From: Alteromonas sp. a30 | GTDB lineage: Bacteria > Pseudomonadota > Gammaproteobacteria > Enterobacterales > Alteromonadaceae | Direction of reading: 5' to 3' | DNA length: 64,000 nt | Assembly: GCF_026788005.1 (NCBI RefSeq) | Contig: NZ_JABEPE010000001.1 | Location: 310,001-374,000 of the forward strand | Shown: piece after piece, positions 1 through 8,740 of the stretch | Position numbering within the stretch: the stretch's first letter is position 1 | Layout of the letters: every line of letters starts with the position of its first letter | Translations under genes and position numbers: made by a program | The notes under the pieces: generated by a model | What the model was told of the DNA's origin: nothing | Seen by the model: the letters and a program-made list of their open reading frames with translations, nothing else | The model's database searches: none

Positions 1-250
1 AAGGCTGATGTGCCGACAACATATCGTTGTAGGAAGACACAATGGCAATGTTGGACTTAACCATGTTGGTTAATGCGTTTTTGTCCGAGGCATTACATGC
101 CGCAAAACCATGAGCTAAGTTTCCGCAAGATAACACGCCGCGATGCGGTCCTTGACGACGCGCCTTATCAACCTTGGCGAGATACGCAGCGCGAGAGTCT
201 TTGCTACGTTCAATAATGCGTTGTGTTACTTCTTGAATAGTTGAATTCAT
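1..250 (-). CDS. edd: Phosphogluconate dehydratase, N-terminal part (cut by window edge)
   Basis: Edd dehydrates 6-phosphogluconate to 2-keto-3-deoxy-6-phosphogluconate, the first dedicated Entner-Doudoroff step, in the cytosol. About 83 N-terminal residues are visible, starting at an ATG at 248-250. They include the family's conserved RGVLSCGNLAHGFAAC-like stretch and the SYNDMLSAHQP segment that precedes the Fe-S/active-site region. The remainder lies to the left of the window. The gene is last in the visible zwf-pgl-edd minus-strand series, 9 bp after pgl, so all three are probably co-transcribed and controlled by HexR. The identification rests on strong N-terminal similarity to the E. coli protein as I remember it. 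Confidence 0.95.
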   Translation of the reverse strand, partial: MNSTIQEVTQRIIERSKDSRAAYLAKVDKARRQGPHRGVLSCGNLAHGFAACNASDKNALTNMVKSNIAIVSSYNDMLSAHQP

Positions 251-259
251 TCGATTCTC

Positions 260-946
260 CTATGGCGCCCACATGAGCTGCACGTCAGCATTGTTTAATA
301 CTGCTCGAATTGGCATTTGCAGTGCATCATCTCCAGCTAATGCTTCATCCAAAACCGCCTTTTTGCTGTCTCCTGTTAGATGCAAAAAGATATGTTTGCT
401 GGCCAAAATGCGCTTGAGCGTGAGTGACATGCGTTGATGGGGTGCAGTAGTTGGTTGCACAGCGATGTAATCAGCTTGTGTATTTAAATCTAGTCCGGCT
501 TGAACTTGTTCAGAACAAGGGAACAGTGACGCCGTATGACCATCTTCTCCCATGCCAAGAATCAGGGCATCAAATGGCGTTTGCATCGAGGCTAATTGTT
601 CGGTGCAAGTTGCAACCGCCTCTTCTGCTTGTGCATGTGACGTTTTAATTTCAACAAAATTGGCACTTGCTGCGTAACCTTGCAACAAATTTTCTTTCAC
701 CAAGCGCGTGTTACTTGCCTCATCGGTTTCATCAACCCAACGCTCATCAACGAGCGAAATATCAACCTTGCTCCAGTCAATATTGGTTTCCGATAATTGT
801 TTAAACAGCGGTAAAGGCGTACGACCACCCGACACGAGCAGGCTAGCGCGCCCATTTTCAGCGATGCCTTGCGATAGAATCGCCACAAGGCGCTCGGCGA
901 AGGCGTGATTTAATGCGTCTTTCGATTCGAAAAGGTGTGCTTGCAT
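260..946 (-). CDS. pgl: 6-phosphogluconolactonase
   Basis: Hydrolyses 6-phosphogluconolactone to 6-phosphogluconate, between Zwf and Edd/Gnd, in the cytosol. The 228-residue protein has the usual length for the DevB/SOL family. It shows the sugar-phosphate loop SGGRTP (residues 39-44), VDERWV (66-71) and the signature GMGEDGHTASLFP (131-143). It sits 8 bp downstream of zwf and 9 bp upstream of edd on the same strand, so it belongs to a zwf-pgl-edd operon that converts glucose-6-phosphate to KDPG. Confidence 0.95.
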   Translation of the reverse strand: MQAHLFESKDALNHAFAERLVAILSQGIAENGRASLLVSGGRTPLPLFKQLSETNIDWSKVDISLVDERWVDETDEASNTRLVKENLLQGYAASANFVEIKTSHAQAEEAVATCTEQLASMQTPFDALILGMGEDGHTASLFPCSEQVQAGLDLNTQADYIAVQPTTAPHQRMSLTLKRILASKHIFLHLTGDSKKAVLDEALAGDDALQMPIRAVLNNADVQLMWAP

Positions 947-954
947 GACGTCCT

Positions 955-2451
955 CTACTTGGATTTGGGTTTTGATGTGCTGTCGTACCAGCTACGATCT
1001 TCGCGCGCTAACATGGCAATGGAAGAGGTTGGTCCCCATGAACCGGCTGCGTAACCATCAGGCTCTTCCTTTACGGCGTCCCACGCGGCGAAAATACCAT
1101 CAACCCAATTCCATGCCTGTTCCACTTCATCACGACGAACAAATAAAGACTGGTCGCCCAACATCACTTCGAGTAGCAACTTTTCGTAAGCATCTGGAAT
1201 TCGCTCTTCTTTAAAGGCTTCAGAAAAGCTCAAGTTAAGTTCTGATTTTTGCAAGTTCATAGCACTTGCGCCGCCTAAACCCGGTACTTTATTCATAACG
1301 GTAATTTGTACGCCTTCATCTGGCTGCAAACGGATTTTCAACTTATTCGGCGGCAACGAACTAAAGCTGTCGGTAAAAAGGTTATGGGGCTGACGTTTGA
1401 AGTAGATAACGACCTCACTTACCTTGGTTGGCATGCGTTTACCAGTGCGCAGATAAAAAGGCACGCCTGCCCAACGCCAATTATCCAGTTCTACTTTCAG
1501 GGCAACAAACGATTCGGTGATACTTTCTTTATTTGCTCCCTCTTCTTCTAGGTATCCGGGAACTTCCTCACCTTTTACAAAGCCTGATGTGTACTGGCCT
1601 CGAACGGTATTTTGACGCACATTTTCAGCGGTAATCGGACGAAGCGCTTTAAGCACTTTTAGTTTTTCATCACGAATGCTATCGGCATCCAAACTCGCTG
1701 GCGGCTCCATTGCAATCAAGGTTAGGATTTGCAGCAAATGGTTTTGCACCATGTCGCGCATTTGGCCTGCATCGTCGAAATATCCCCAACGTCCTTCAAT
1801 ACCGACCGACTCAGCAACAGTAATTTGAACGTGGTCGATGCAATTATGATCCCAATTTGTGGAAAAAATAGAGTTCGCAAAACGAAGCGCGACCAAGTTC
1901 AAAACGGTTTCTTTGCCGAGGTAATGGTCAATTCGATAAATTTGCTTTTCTTCAAAGAATTCAGCAACTTGGTCATTAATTACTTGTGACGATGCTAAGT
2001 CATGACCAATCGGTTTTTCCAGCACAACCCGCACAGACGAATCAATTGCCCCAACCGTGTGCAGACCACGGCAAATATCGCCGTAAATACTCGGCGGCGT
2101 TGCTAAGTAACACACCATGATGCGAGTTTGGTCGACGTGAGAAAGCAGGGCTTTGTAACTCTCCATCTCCTGCATGTCGATTTGCACATAGTCAAGTTTG
2201 GCCTTTAGTCTTGACCAAGTATCAGGGCAGATTTCTTCACCACCAAACTGATTAAGATTGTTTTCGACTTGTTCAGTAAATTCTTCTACTGTGTGCTCAT
2301 GCCTAGCGACACCAATAATCTTTGAGCCTTCATGAAGTAAGCCCACTTTCTCAAGCTGGTATAAAGAGGGTAAGAGTTTACGACGAGCCAAGTCCCCTTT
2401 TGTGCCAAAAAGAACGAAGTCACAGGGTTCAAGCGCGTTAATGGGTACCAT
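955..2451 (-). CDS. zwf: Glucose-6-phosphate 1-dehydrogenase
   Basis: Oxidises glucose-6-phosphate to 6-phosphogluconolactone with NADP(+), feeding the oxidative pentose-phosphate and Entner-Doudoroff routes. The 498-residue protein has the family length. It shows the N-terminal dinucleotide motif GTKGDLA (16-22), the substrate motif EKPIG (145-149) and the active-site block RIDHYLGKE (173-181). The ATG at 2449-2451 has an AAGGT ribosome-binding sequence about 10 nt upstream. It heads the zwf-pgl-edd operon. The 249-bp divergent gap to hexR carries several TGTA...TTACA palindromes, one of them only 13 bp before the start, so repression by HexR is expected. Confidence 0.97.
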   Translation of the reverse strand: MVPINALEPCDFVLFGTKGDLARRKLLPSLYQLEKVGLLHEGSKIIGVARHEHTVEEFTEQVENNLNQFGGEEICPDTWSRLKAKLDYVQIDMQEMESYKALLSHVDQTRIMVCYLATPPSIYGDICRGLHTVGAIDSSVRVVLEKPIGHDLASSQVINDQVAEFFEEKQIYRIDHYLGKETVLNLVALRFANSIFSTNWDHNCIDHVQITVAESVGIEGRWGYFDDAGQMRDMVQNHLLQILTLIAMEPPASLDADSIRDEKLKVLKALRPITAENVRQNTVRGQYTSGFVKGEEVPGYLEEEGANKESITESFVALKVELDNWRWAGVPFYLRTGKRMPTKVSEVVIYFKRQPHNLFTDSFSSLPPNKLKIRLQPDEGVQITVMNKVPGLGGASAMNLQKSELNLSFSEAFKEERIPDAYEKLLLEVMLGDQSLFVRRDEVEQAWNWVDGIFAAWDAVKEEPDGYAAGSWGPTSSIAMLAREDRSWYDSTSKPKSK

Positions 2452-2463
2452 AGATTGTTACCT

Positions 2464-2478
2464 TCTAATTAAATTACA
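2464..2478. promoter_or_regulatory. HexR-like operator beside zwf
   Basis: TCTAATTAAATTACA differs by one base from the perfect palindrome TGTAATTAAATTACA found upstream of pyk in this window. It lies 13-27 bp upstream of the zwf start, where a bound repressor would block transcription or initiation of zwf-pgl-edd. The HexR assignment is inferred from the known family motif and the adjacent hexR gene. Confidence 0.6.
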
Positions 2479-2557
2479 TACAAAAGAAGAAAAACGCAGT
2501 AATTTTACTAAACAAATCACTATAAAGGCCGAATTTAGGCCAATATTAAATATCATT

Positions 2558-2572
2558 TGTAGTAATTTTACA
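2558..2572. promoter_or_regulatory. HexR-like operator in zwf-hexR gap
   Basis: TGTAGTAATTTTACA has the TGTA/TACA ends and AT-rich centre of a HexR site. It is central in the divergent zwf/hexR intergenic region, so it could serve both promoters. A shorter related palindrome, AGTAATTTTACT, lies at 2498-2509. Confidence 0.6.
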
Positions 2573-2644
2573 ACTTTATCTCTTTTTTCCGGCCACAGCT
2601 TCGAACACTGTCAGGCATTTTCATGTAACATTTTCACAAATTTA

Positions 2645-2659
2645 TGTTATAAAATTACA
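2645..2659. promoter_or_regulatory. HexR-like operator beside hexR
   Basis: TGTTATAAAATTACA is a one-arm-degenerate version of the TGTAATTAAATTACA palindrome, about 42 bp upstream of the hexR ATG. Autoregulation of hexR is the natural reading. A weaker relative, TGTAACATTTTCACA, lies at 2624-2638. Confidence 0.5.
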
Positions 2660-2700
2660 TCTATTCGCCCCGTATTATAAAAGCAGAATTTGTAGATCGC

Positions 2701-3558
2701 ATGAACATTCTAGAAAAGATCGCCCAAAGTAAAGGCGCATTCAGTAAATCCGAACGTAAGGTTGCTGAAGTTATCCTCGCCAACCCACAAACCGCAATCC
2801 ACTCAAGCATTGCAACCCTCGCCAAAATGTCGGACGTTAGTGAACCTACGGTCAATCGTTTTTGTCGTCGACTTGATACCAAGGGTTATCCAGATTTCAA
2901 ACTACATCTGGCACAAAGCCTCGCGAATGGAACACCATACGTCAACCGTCACGTAGAAGAAAATGACGGTCCAGACGAATACACCAACAAAATTTTCGAG
3001 TCGACTATGGCCGCGTTAGAAGTAGCACGTCAATCGGTCGACCCTCTCGCGATCAATCGCGTGGTTGACCTGCTAACGCAAGCCAAGAAAATTTCGTTCT
3101 TTGGTTTAGGCGCTTCAGCCTCCGTTGCCCATGATGCTGTCAACAAATTTTTCCGCTTTAACGTACCTGTCGTCTATTTTGAAGATGTGTTAATGCAGCG
3201 TATGAGTTGTATGAACAGTGCAGAAGGCGATGTCGTTGTTCTTATTTCATACACTGGTCGTACCAAGAGCTTGGTGGAAATTGCCCAGATTGCTAAAGGC
3301 AACGATGCCACGGTGGTCGGCATTACATCTAAAAATAGCCCTCTCGCTCAAGAGTGTACTTTAGTGCTCGGTTTGGAAGTGCCTGAAGACACCGACATGT
3401 ATATGCCTATGGCTTCACGTATTGCGCAACTCACGCTGATTGATATCCTAGCAACAGGCTTTACTCTGCGCCGTGGAAGCAAGTTCCGAGAGAATTTAAA
3501 GCGAGTAAAAGACTCACTGCGCGACTCTCGTTACACAAAAGGTATCGGCCGCTCTTAA
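2701..3558 (+). CDS. hexR: HexR, RpiR-family regulator of central carbon metabolism
   Basis: DNA-binding regulator that senses KDPG in characterised gammaproteobacteria and controls zwf, edd, pyk and gluconeogenic genes. The 285-residue protein has an N-terminal RpiR helix-turn-helix (about residues 1-77, with the recognition segment SEPTVNRFCRRL near 47-58). A SIS sugar-phosphate-binding domain follows (about 125-260, opening ISFFGLGASASVAHD). It lies between the divergent zwf operon and co-directional pykA, the arrangement seen in Shewanella. Matching palindromes on both sides of the gene support local control of its neighbours and itself. Confidence 0.95.
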   Translation: MNILEKIAQSKGAFSKSERKVAEVILANPQTAIHSSIATLAKMSDVSEPTVNRFCRRLDTKGYPDFKLHLAQSLANGTPYVNRHVEENDGPDEYTNKIFESTMAALEVARQSVDPLAINRVVDLLTQAKKISFFGLGASASVAHDAVNKFFRFNVPVVYFEDVLMQRMSCMNSAEGDVVVLISYTGRTKSLVEIAQIAKGNDATVVGITSKNSPLAQECTLVLGLEVPEDTDMYMPMASRIAQLTLIDILATGFTLRRGSKFRENLKRVKDSLRDSRYTKGIGRS

Positions 3559-3647
3559 GTGTCTGTCAAAAATTACAGTGGAATTTTGAAAGTTTGTTTA
3601 AAAATTGTTATTTGATTTCACTTTAGCGCCTTTTTCAGCTAGGATTT

Positions 3648-3662
3648 TGTAATTAAATTACA
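3648..3662. promoter_or_regulatory. Perfect HexR-type palindrome upstream of pyk
   Basis: TGTAATTAAATTACA is an exact 15-bp palindrome in the hexR-pykA gap, about 126 bp before the pyk start. It is the best match to the HexR motif in the window. Confidence 0.75.
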
Positions 3663-3732
3663 TTTAAATGTTTTTTATCAGGGTAAATTGAGCGCTTTTA
3701 ATGAAACAAGGTCGCATTAACTTACCCTTCAA

Positions 3733-3747
3733 TGTAATAAATTGACA
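3733..3747. promoter_or_regulatory. Second HexR-like site upstream of pyk
   Basis: TGTAATAAATTGACA keeps the left arm TGTAAT and the terminal ACA. It overlaps a TTGACA that could be a -35 element at 3742-3747, though I find no good -10 at the correct spacing. A promoter-proximal regulatory role is inferred. Confidence 0.45.
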
Positions 3748-3788
3748 TTTTACAAGCCTGTCACCGACTCATAAAGCAGAAGAAAATT

Positions 3789-5225
3789 ATGCTAAGAAGA
3801 ACCAAGATCCTTGCCACACTAGGTCCTGCCACAGATACCATTGAACGCATCAAAGCAATATTAGAAGCAGGTGCTGACACCGTTAGAATGAACTTCTCTC
3901 ACGGTAGCGCAGAAGACCATATTCAACGTGCTAATCGCGTAAGAGAAGCCGCCGCCTCATTAGGTAAATGCGTCGCTATTTTAGGTGATTTACAAGGTCC
4001 TAAAATCCGCGTTGCAAAATTCGCTGATGGTCCAATTCACTTAAATATTGGTGACAAATTCACGCTCGATGCCGAGTTAGATAAAAACGCTGGCAACCAA
4101 GAAGTGGTGGGCATTGACTACAAGGCTTTGCCAAACGATGTCTCTGCTGGTGATTTATTATTGTTAGATGACGGACGCATTCAACTTAAAGTAACGGATG
4201 TGAATGGCGCCAAGGTTGAGACTGAAGTGGTTGTGGGCGGTAAACTTTCTAACAATAAAGGCATTAACCGCCTAGGTGGCGGTTTGTCCGCAGATGCTCT
4301 CACTGAAAAAGACAAAGAAGATATTAAGGTCGCTGCTCAAATTGGCGTCGACTATTTAGCGGTTTCTTTCCCTCGTAGCGGGGAAGATTTGCGCTATGCT
4401 CGAAAGCTTGCAGAAGAAGCGGGTTGCTTTGCAAAAATCTGCGCCAAAGTTGAGCGCGCAGAAGCGGTCGCATCGGACGAAGCCATGGATGACATTATTG
4501 AAGCAAGCGACGCAGTAATGGTAGCGCGTGGTGATTTAGGCGTGGAAATTGGTGACGCAGAGTTAGTTGGAGTACAGAAAAAACTGATTTCTCGCTCTCG
4601 CCAACTGAATAAAGTGGTAATTACTGCAACGCAAATGATGGAATCGATGATTTCCAGCCCAATGCCAACACGCGCAGAGGTCATGGATGTTGCAAACGCC
4701 GTGCTTGATGGTACCGACGCAGTGATGTTATCTGCCGAAACCGCGGCGGGTGAATATCCAGTAGAAACGGTGGCGGCAATGGCTCGTGTTTGTGTTGGCG
4801 CAGAAACCCACCCCTCTGTTCGTATTTCAAAACATCGTGTGAGTGAGCAATTCAGCAGCATTAGTGAAACCACAGCCCTTTCTGCGGTTTACGCGGCAAA
4901 CCATTTATCTACGGTAAAAGCCATTGTTGCGTTAACCGAGAGCGGTGGCACAGCAAGGTTAATGTCGCGTATTACAACGTCTTTACCTATTTATGCATTA
5001 TCTCGGCATCATGAGTCATTGAATATTATGGCGTTGTTCCGTGGCGTTAAACCAGTTTACTTTAACTCAACAGAATGCCAGCCGGGCACCCTGAAAAATC
5101 AGGTCATTGAATGCTTAAAAAGCAAAGGTGTGATTGAGTCTGGTGATCAGTTCATCATGACCTACGGCGATGAAATGGAAACCATTGGCGCAACCAACGG
5201 CTGTAAAATCGTCACGGTTCCTTAA
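3789..5225 (+). CDS. pykA: Pyruvate kinase (PykA type)
   Basis: Converts phosphoenolpyruvate and ADP to pyruvate and ATP in the last step of glycolysis. The 478 residues match the length and sequence of E. coli pyruvate kinase II better than PykF. Visible motifs are MNFSHGS (34-40), [10 protein letters not shown], the metal/substrate segment [14 protein letters not shown], and the signature [10 protein letters not shown] before the C-terminal allosteric domain. AGAAG precedes the ATG. The gene follows hexR at 230 bp with two HexR-like palindromes between them, and ends at a strong hairpin terminator. Confidence 0.97.
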   Translation: MLRRTKILATLGPATDTIERIKAILEAGADTVRMNFSHGSAEDHIQRANRVREAAASLGKCVAILGDLQGPKIRVAKFADGPIHLNIGDKFTLDAELDKNAGNQEVVGIDYKALPNDVSAGDLLLLDDGRIQLKVTDVNGAKVETEVVVGGKLSNNKGINRLGGGLSADALTEKDKEDIKVAAQIGVDYLAVSFPRSGEDLRYARKLAEEAGCFAKICAKVERAEAVASDEAMDDIIEASDAVMVARGDLGVEIGDAELVGVQKKLISRSRQLNKVVITATQMMESMISSPMPTRAEVMDVANAVLDGTDAVMLSAETAAGEYPVETVAAMARVCVGAETHPSVRISKHRVSEQFSSISETTALSAVYAANHLSTVKAIVALTESGGTARLMSRITTSLPIYALSRHHESLNIMALFRGVKPVYFNSTECQPGTLKNQVIECLKSKGVIESGDQFIMTYGDEMETIGATNGCKIVTVP

Positions 5226-5290
5226 TCAAATGGCGCTATTAAAGTGATTTGAATACATCGTTTTTAAGGCATACACACTTTAAAAATAGG

Positions 5291-5325
5291 AAAAGCCCAG
5301 TAACTTATAGGTTCTGGGCTTTTTA
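5291..5325 (+). terminator. Rho-independent terminator after pykA
   Basis: AAAAGCCCAG (5291-5300) pairs with CTGGGCTTTT (5314-5323), followed by further T residues. It lies 65 bp after the pykA stop and could also act on the converging ctlX transcript. Confidence 0.9.
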
Positions 5326-5407
5326 TTTCAGGTCATTTTTTGTATTGCAGCCTCTTTCGATGTGCTATTGATTTAGGAAAGGTCATGCGTAAATTTCCCA
5401 AAGATAG

Positions 5408-6334
5408 CTAAGGCAGGAATATCTCAGCAAGCATACAGCGTACACTGCCACCGCCAACGGCCTCTATCGTAGGCACATCAATGGCTAGCAAATCTCCGCT
5501 TTTAGCGAGCGTTTCTTTTTGTTCGTGGGTGAATGCATCAAAGGCGGTTTGCGACATCACCAAGGCTTTTTTGCCATCGGCGTTGCAGATTTGCAGTACA
5601 TTGCCACAAAATGCGGTAAGTTGCTCAAGGCTAATCTCTATAATGCGTTTGTCTTTTAGCGACTCTAACACTTGTTGTCTGTGCTCAGACACAATGCTTT
5701 CGGCGCAAACAATGGCGTAATCGTCACCCACGCTTAGCATCACATTGGTATGATAAACGGGCTGACCCGAGGCCAAAAGTGTATCAAACGCCAGCACTTC
5801 ATTTACTTGTAATCGTTGTGCACATTGCTCTAGTAATACTTGATTGCAACGTTGTGAAATAGCAGCATAAATACTGTTGTTCCTGTGGTCGAACACCATC
5901 GCTCCCGTGCCTTCGAGTTTGGCTTTATCTACCGCTAAACTTCTCACATCAATGATATTTTTCACCTGATATTGATGCTCTTCCAAGAATTTAACGAGGG
6001 CTTCGGGCTTGACTTCGCGTTGGCGGTTTTCACACACCATTGGGTAAATGTATACATTACCGTTACCATCGGTGCTAAACCAATTATTGGGAAACACTGC
6101 ATCAGGAGTGTTGTCTTGGGGGTCGTCAAAAACCAACACATTAGCGCCGAATTTACGCAATCTTGCCACCATGTTGTCAAATTCCTGCGTGGCGCGTTTC
6201 TGTAGTTCAGCATCGGTCATATTGAGGTGATGTTGAAATTCATTATCAGCCCCCGTTTCAGTGTTAAATTTGAAACAGCTTGGCGGCACCATCAACAAAG
6301 TGTTGGCGCACAAAGCGTTATTGCTTTGCGACAT
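5408..6334 (-). CDS. ctlX: CtlX-type guanidino-group hydrolase/amidinotransferase family protein
   Basis: A 308-residue protein of the pentein (arginine deiminase/amidinotransferase) fold, closest in appearance to the citrulline-utilisation hydrolase CtlX group. Visible catalytic-type elements are PNNWFS with an upstream Asp (DAVFPNNWFS), EGTGAMVFDH, a His in YHTNVMLSVG, and the C-terminal nucleophile in GGGSVRC (Cys300). It lies 19 bp downstream of tatD on the same strand, so it probably shares that transcript. Converging pykA is separated by a terminator. Substrate (citrulline, arginine or another guanidino/ureido compound) cannot be fixed from sequence. Confidence 0.8.
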   Translation of the reverse strand: MSQSNNALCANTLLMVPPSCFKFNTETGADNEFQHHLNMTDAELQKRATQEFDNMVARLRKFGANVLVFDDPQDNTPDAVFPNNWFSTDGNGNVYIYPMVCENRQREVKPEALVKFLEEHQYQVKNIIDVRSLAVDKAKLEGTGAMVFDHRNNSIYAAISQRCNQVLLEQCAQRLQVNEVLAFDTLLASGQPVYHTNVMLSVGDDYAIVCAESIVSEHRQQVLESLKDKRIIEISLEQLTAFCGNVLQICNADGKKALVMSQTAFDAFTHEQKETLAKSGDLLAIDVPTIEAVGGGSVRCMLAEIFLP

Positions 6335-6353
6335 GTATTTTCTCCGGTCGAGA

Positions 6354-7133
6354 TTAAGGTGTAATTGCTTTTGCTAAGGGGAATAAACGGTAGAAGTTAC
6401 GGGTAGTAATTTCAGCCAATTCTGGGAAGCTCACGCCTTTTAATTTGGCAATATATTCTGCCACTTCGAGCACATATCCCGGTTGATTCTGCTTGCCACG
6501 ATGTGGCACAGGTGCAAGCCAGGGAGAGTCGGTTTCAACTAGCAAACGGTCTAGCGGGACTTGTTTTACAACACTGCGTAATTCATTGGCGCTGTTGAAA
6601 GTAATAATACCGGATATCGAAATGTAGAATCCCATATCAATGGCGGCTTTCGCCATCTCCCAAGACTCAGTAAAACAATGCAATACGCCATTGGTCGACT
6701 CAGCTTTGTGCTGTTTTAATAGATCTAACGTGTCCTGCCGAGCATCGCGCGTATGAATAATTAACGGCTTATTGAGTGTATTTGCGGCACGAATATGATC
6801 GATAAAGGAAGTTTGTTGCACGGCTTTAGTTTCGTTGCTGTAGAAATAATCTAAGCCTGTTTCACCAATAGCCACGACTCTTTTATGCTTTGCCGCTTCC
6901 AATAATTCCTCGTAGGAGCAAGCATCTTCTTGATGCAAGGGATGCACACCACAAGATACAGAAACACAGTCGTAAGCCTCGACTGTATTGAGCATTTGCT
7001 GGAACTCTCGCACTGACACGCTTACACACAAAAAGTGTTCAATTCCCCGACCTTGGGCAAAACGGATGGTTTCTTGCAATTGCTCTGGAGTTTGCTCCAG
7101 TCTATCTAAATGGCAATGGGAATCGACTAACAC
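6354..7133 (-). CDS. TatD-family metal-dependent hydrolase (YcfH-like)
   Basis: Metal-dependent hydrolase/DNase of the TatD family, cytosolic. The 259 residues contain DSHCHLD (4-10), AIGETGLDY, HTRDA and LVETDSPWLAP, which supply the conserved His/Glu/Asp metal ligands. The gene follows holB, the position of ycfH in E. coli, about 78 bp downstream of it. The pilZ gene that often lies between holB and tatD in pseudomonads is absent. The physiological substrate of this subfamily is uncertain. Confidence 0.92.
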   Translation of the reverse strand: MLVDSHCHLDRLEQTPEQLQETIRFAQGRGIEHFLCVSVSVREFQQMLNTVEAYDCVSVSCGVHPLHQEDACSYEELLEAAKHKRVVAIGETGLDYFYSNETKAVQQTSFIDHIRAANTLNKPLIIHTRDARQDTLDLLKQHKAESTNGVLHCFTESWEMAKAAIDMGFYISISGIITFNSANELRSVVKQVPLDRLLVETDSPWLAPVPHRGKQNQPGYVLEVAEYIAKLKGVSFPELAEITTRNFYRLFPLAKAITP

Positions 7134-7211
7134 ACTTACTCCTGTTTGGTGGAATTAAATCACAACGTCGCGCATTAAATCATAATCATGCAACAACTCA
7201 AGTTTTAACAA

Positions 7212-8108
7212 TTAAGACTGTTTTACCGCTTCTAATAACGCAGATAGCGCTTGGTTAAGTAATAATGATTTATTTACCCCAGGTAACGCTAGCTGGCGCG
7301 AAAGTTGGGTAAGTTGGATATGGGCTTCCCAATGAGCATCTTGGTTTTGTACATCGCAACCTTTCATTTGCTCACTAAAATACAGCTGTAACCATTCTAA
7401 ACACAGATCAACACATTCGAGGTATTTGTCGGTGAAAGCTAACGTAGTTAATTGACCAGCCAAAACCGAGTCGAAATCTTGTTCAATGTCTTTCAATTGG
7501 TTTGCATCTGGATCCGATAACAAACGTTTTAAATACAGGGGGCGATACCAATACAAATCCAACAAAATGGGATCGGCCGTTATGCCTTCAGATTGTAACC
7601 ATTGTTCTACAAGCGCTCGCTTTGCCACGCCTAAATTTTGTTTATGGCAGCGACTTTTAATAGTAGGTAACAAGCTATCCATTTTATCCGTTAACAGGAA
7701 TAGATAGGTTTTGGCGGTAGGTTCTTCCAACGTTTTTAACAAGGAGTTCGCGGCGGCCACCGTCATTTTATGAGCCGATGTAATCATTAAGACTTTGGCT
7801 TGCATCTGATGCGACGCCGAATTGAGCCTATTGGTTGCAGCTCGGATGTCGTCTACACCAATTTGATTTTCTGGTACAACTTTGTGAAAGTCTGGGTGAG
7901 ATTGAGCTAAAAACAACTGACAAGACTTGCATTGACCACAAGCCGTACTTGAATCCTGTTGACACAATAAATCTTGAGCGAATTGTTCAACTAACAGTTG
8001 CTTGCCAACACCTTCTTTGCCATGAAGGATTATAGCGTGATGCAATGTATTATTGTTTCGACTCGTCGTTAATTGAGAGTAGGTTTCTACTAACCAAGGT
8101 AACACCAT
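7212..8108 (-). CDS. holB: DNA polymerase III subunit delta'
   Basis: Clamp-loader subunit delta' of the replicative polymerase, which works with DnaX and HolA to load the beta clamp. I place the start at the ATG of MVLPWLVETY (8106-8108), 1 bp after the tmk stop. An in-frame extension of 19 residues into tmk has no family support. The 298-residue protein has the AAA+ fold: a degenerate P-loop HGKEGVGKQLL, the four-Cys zinc module CGQCKSCQ with an upstream Cys, and the sensor motif IKSRC. It is in the order pabC-mltG-tmk-holB-tatD shared with E. coli. Confidence 0.93.
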   Translation of the reverse strand: MVLPWLVETYSQLTTSRNNNTLHHAIILHGKEGVGKQLLVEQFAQDLLCQQDSSTACGQCKSCQLFLAQSHPDFHKVVPENQIGVDDIRAATNRLNSASHQMQAKVLMITSAHKMTVAAANSLLKTLEEPTAKTYLFLLTDKMDSLLPTIKSRCHKQNLGVAKRALVEQWLQSEGITADPILLDLYWYRPLYLKRLLSDPDANQLKDIEQDFDSVLAGQLTTLAFTDKYLECVDLCLEWLQLYFSEQMKGCDVQNQDAHWEAHIQLTQLSRQLALPGVNKSLLLNQALSALLEAVKQS

Positions 8109-8109
8109 A

Positions 8110-8736
8110 TTATTCTGTCGCCGCCACAATCGAGTTGAGATAATGCAGAATATTCGCTTGCACATCGGCTATTTCCCGCATCGCATCAACAACAATTATG
8201 CTGCTATCAGCTTGCGCCAACGCTAAATAACGTGCTCGTGTACGCTCGAAAAAGCTCAGACTTTCTAGTTCAATCCGATCTAATTCGCCACGGCCTTTAG
8301 CTCGTTGTAATCCGACCTCTGGTTCAACATCCAAGTACAAAGTGAAATCTGGCTTGAAACTCCCCAAAGCAACCTGCTGAATGGGGCCAATAACAGACTC
8401 TGGAATTTGACGCCCACCACCTTGATAGGCTTGTGTGGAAAGGTCGTGCCGATCACCTAACACCCACTGCCCTTTCGCTAATGCAGGCTTAATCGTGTGT
8501 TCAACTAGCTGAATTCGTGCTGCATACATTAACAGTAGCTCAGTTTCGGGCGTCAAGTTTTCAGACCAGTTATGCTTCACTACATCTCTGATGGCTTCTG
8601 CAACGGGAGTTCCGCCCGGCTCACGGGTACACACAAGATCGATATGTTTTTCAGCAAAAAATGCTTGGCAGGTCGTTATCGCAGAGGATTTACCTGCGCC
8701 TTCCAAACCTTCGATTACGATAAATTTACCCTTCAT
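8110..8736 (-). CDS. tmk: Thymidylate kinase
   Basis: Phosphorylates dTMP to dTDP for DNA synthesis. The 208-residue protein shows the P-loop [10 protein letters not shown] (9-18), the DR(H/Y) motif in [17 protein letters not shown], and a LID region with basic residues ([12 protein letters not shown]). It lies 4 bp after mltG and 1 bp before holB, consistent with a translationally coupled operon. Confidence 0.96.
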   Translation of the reverse strand: MKGKFIVIEGLEGAGKSSAITTCQAFFAEKHIDLVCTREPGGTPVAEAIRDVVKHNWSENLTPETELLLMYAARIQLVEHTIKPALAKGQWVLGDRHDLSTQAYQGGGRQIPESVIGPIQQVALGSFKPDFTLYLDVEPEVGLQRAKGRGELDRIELESLSFFERTRARYLALAQADSSIIVVDAMREIADVQANILHYLNSIVAATE

Positions 8737-8740
8737 TTGG

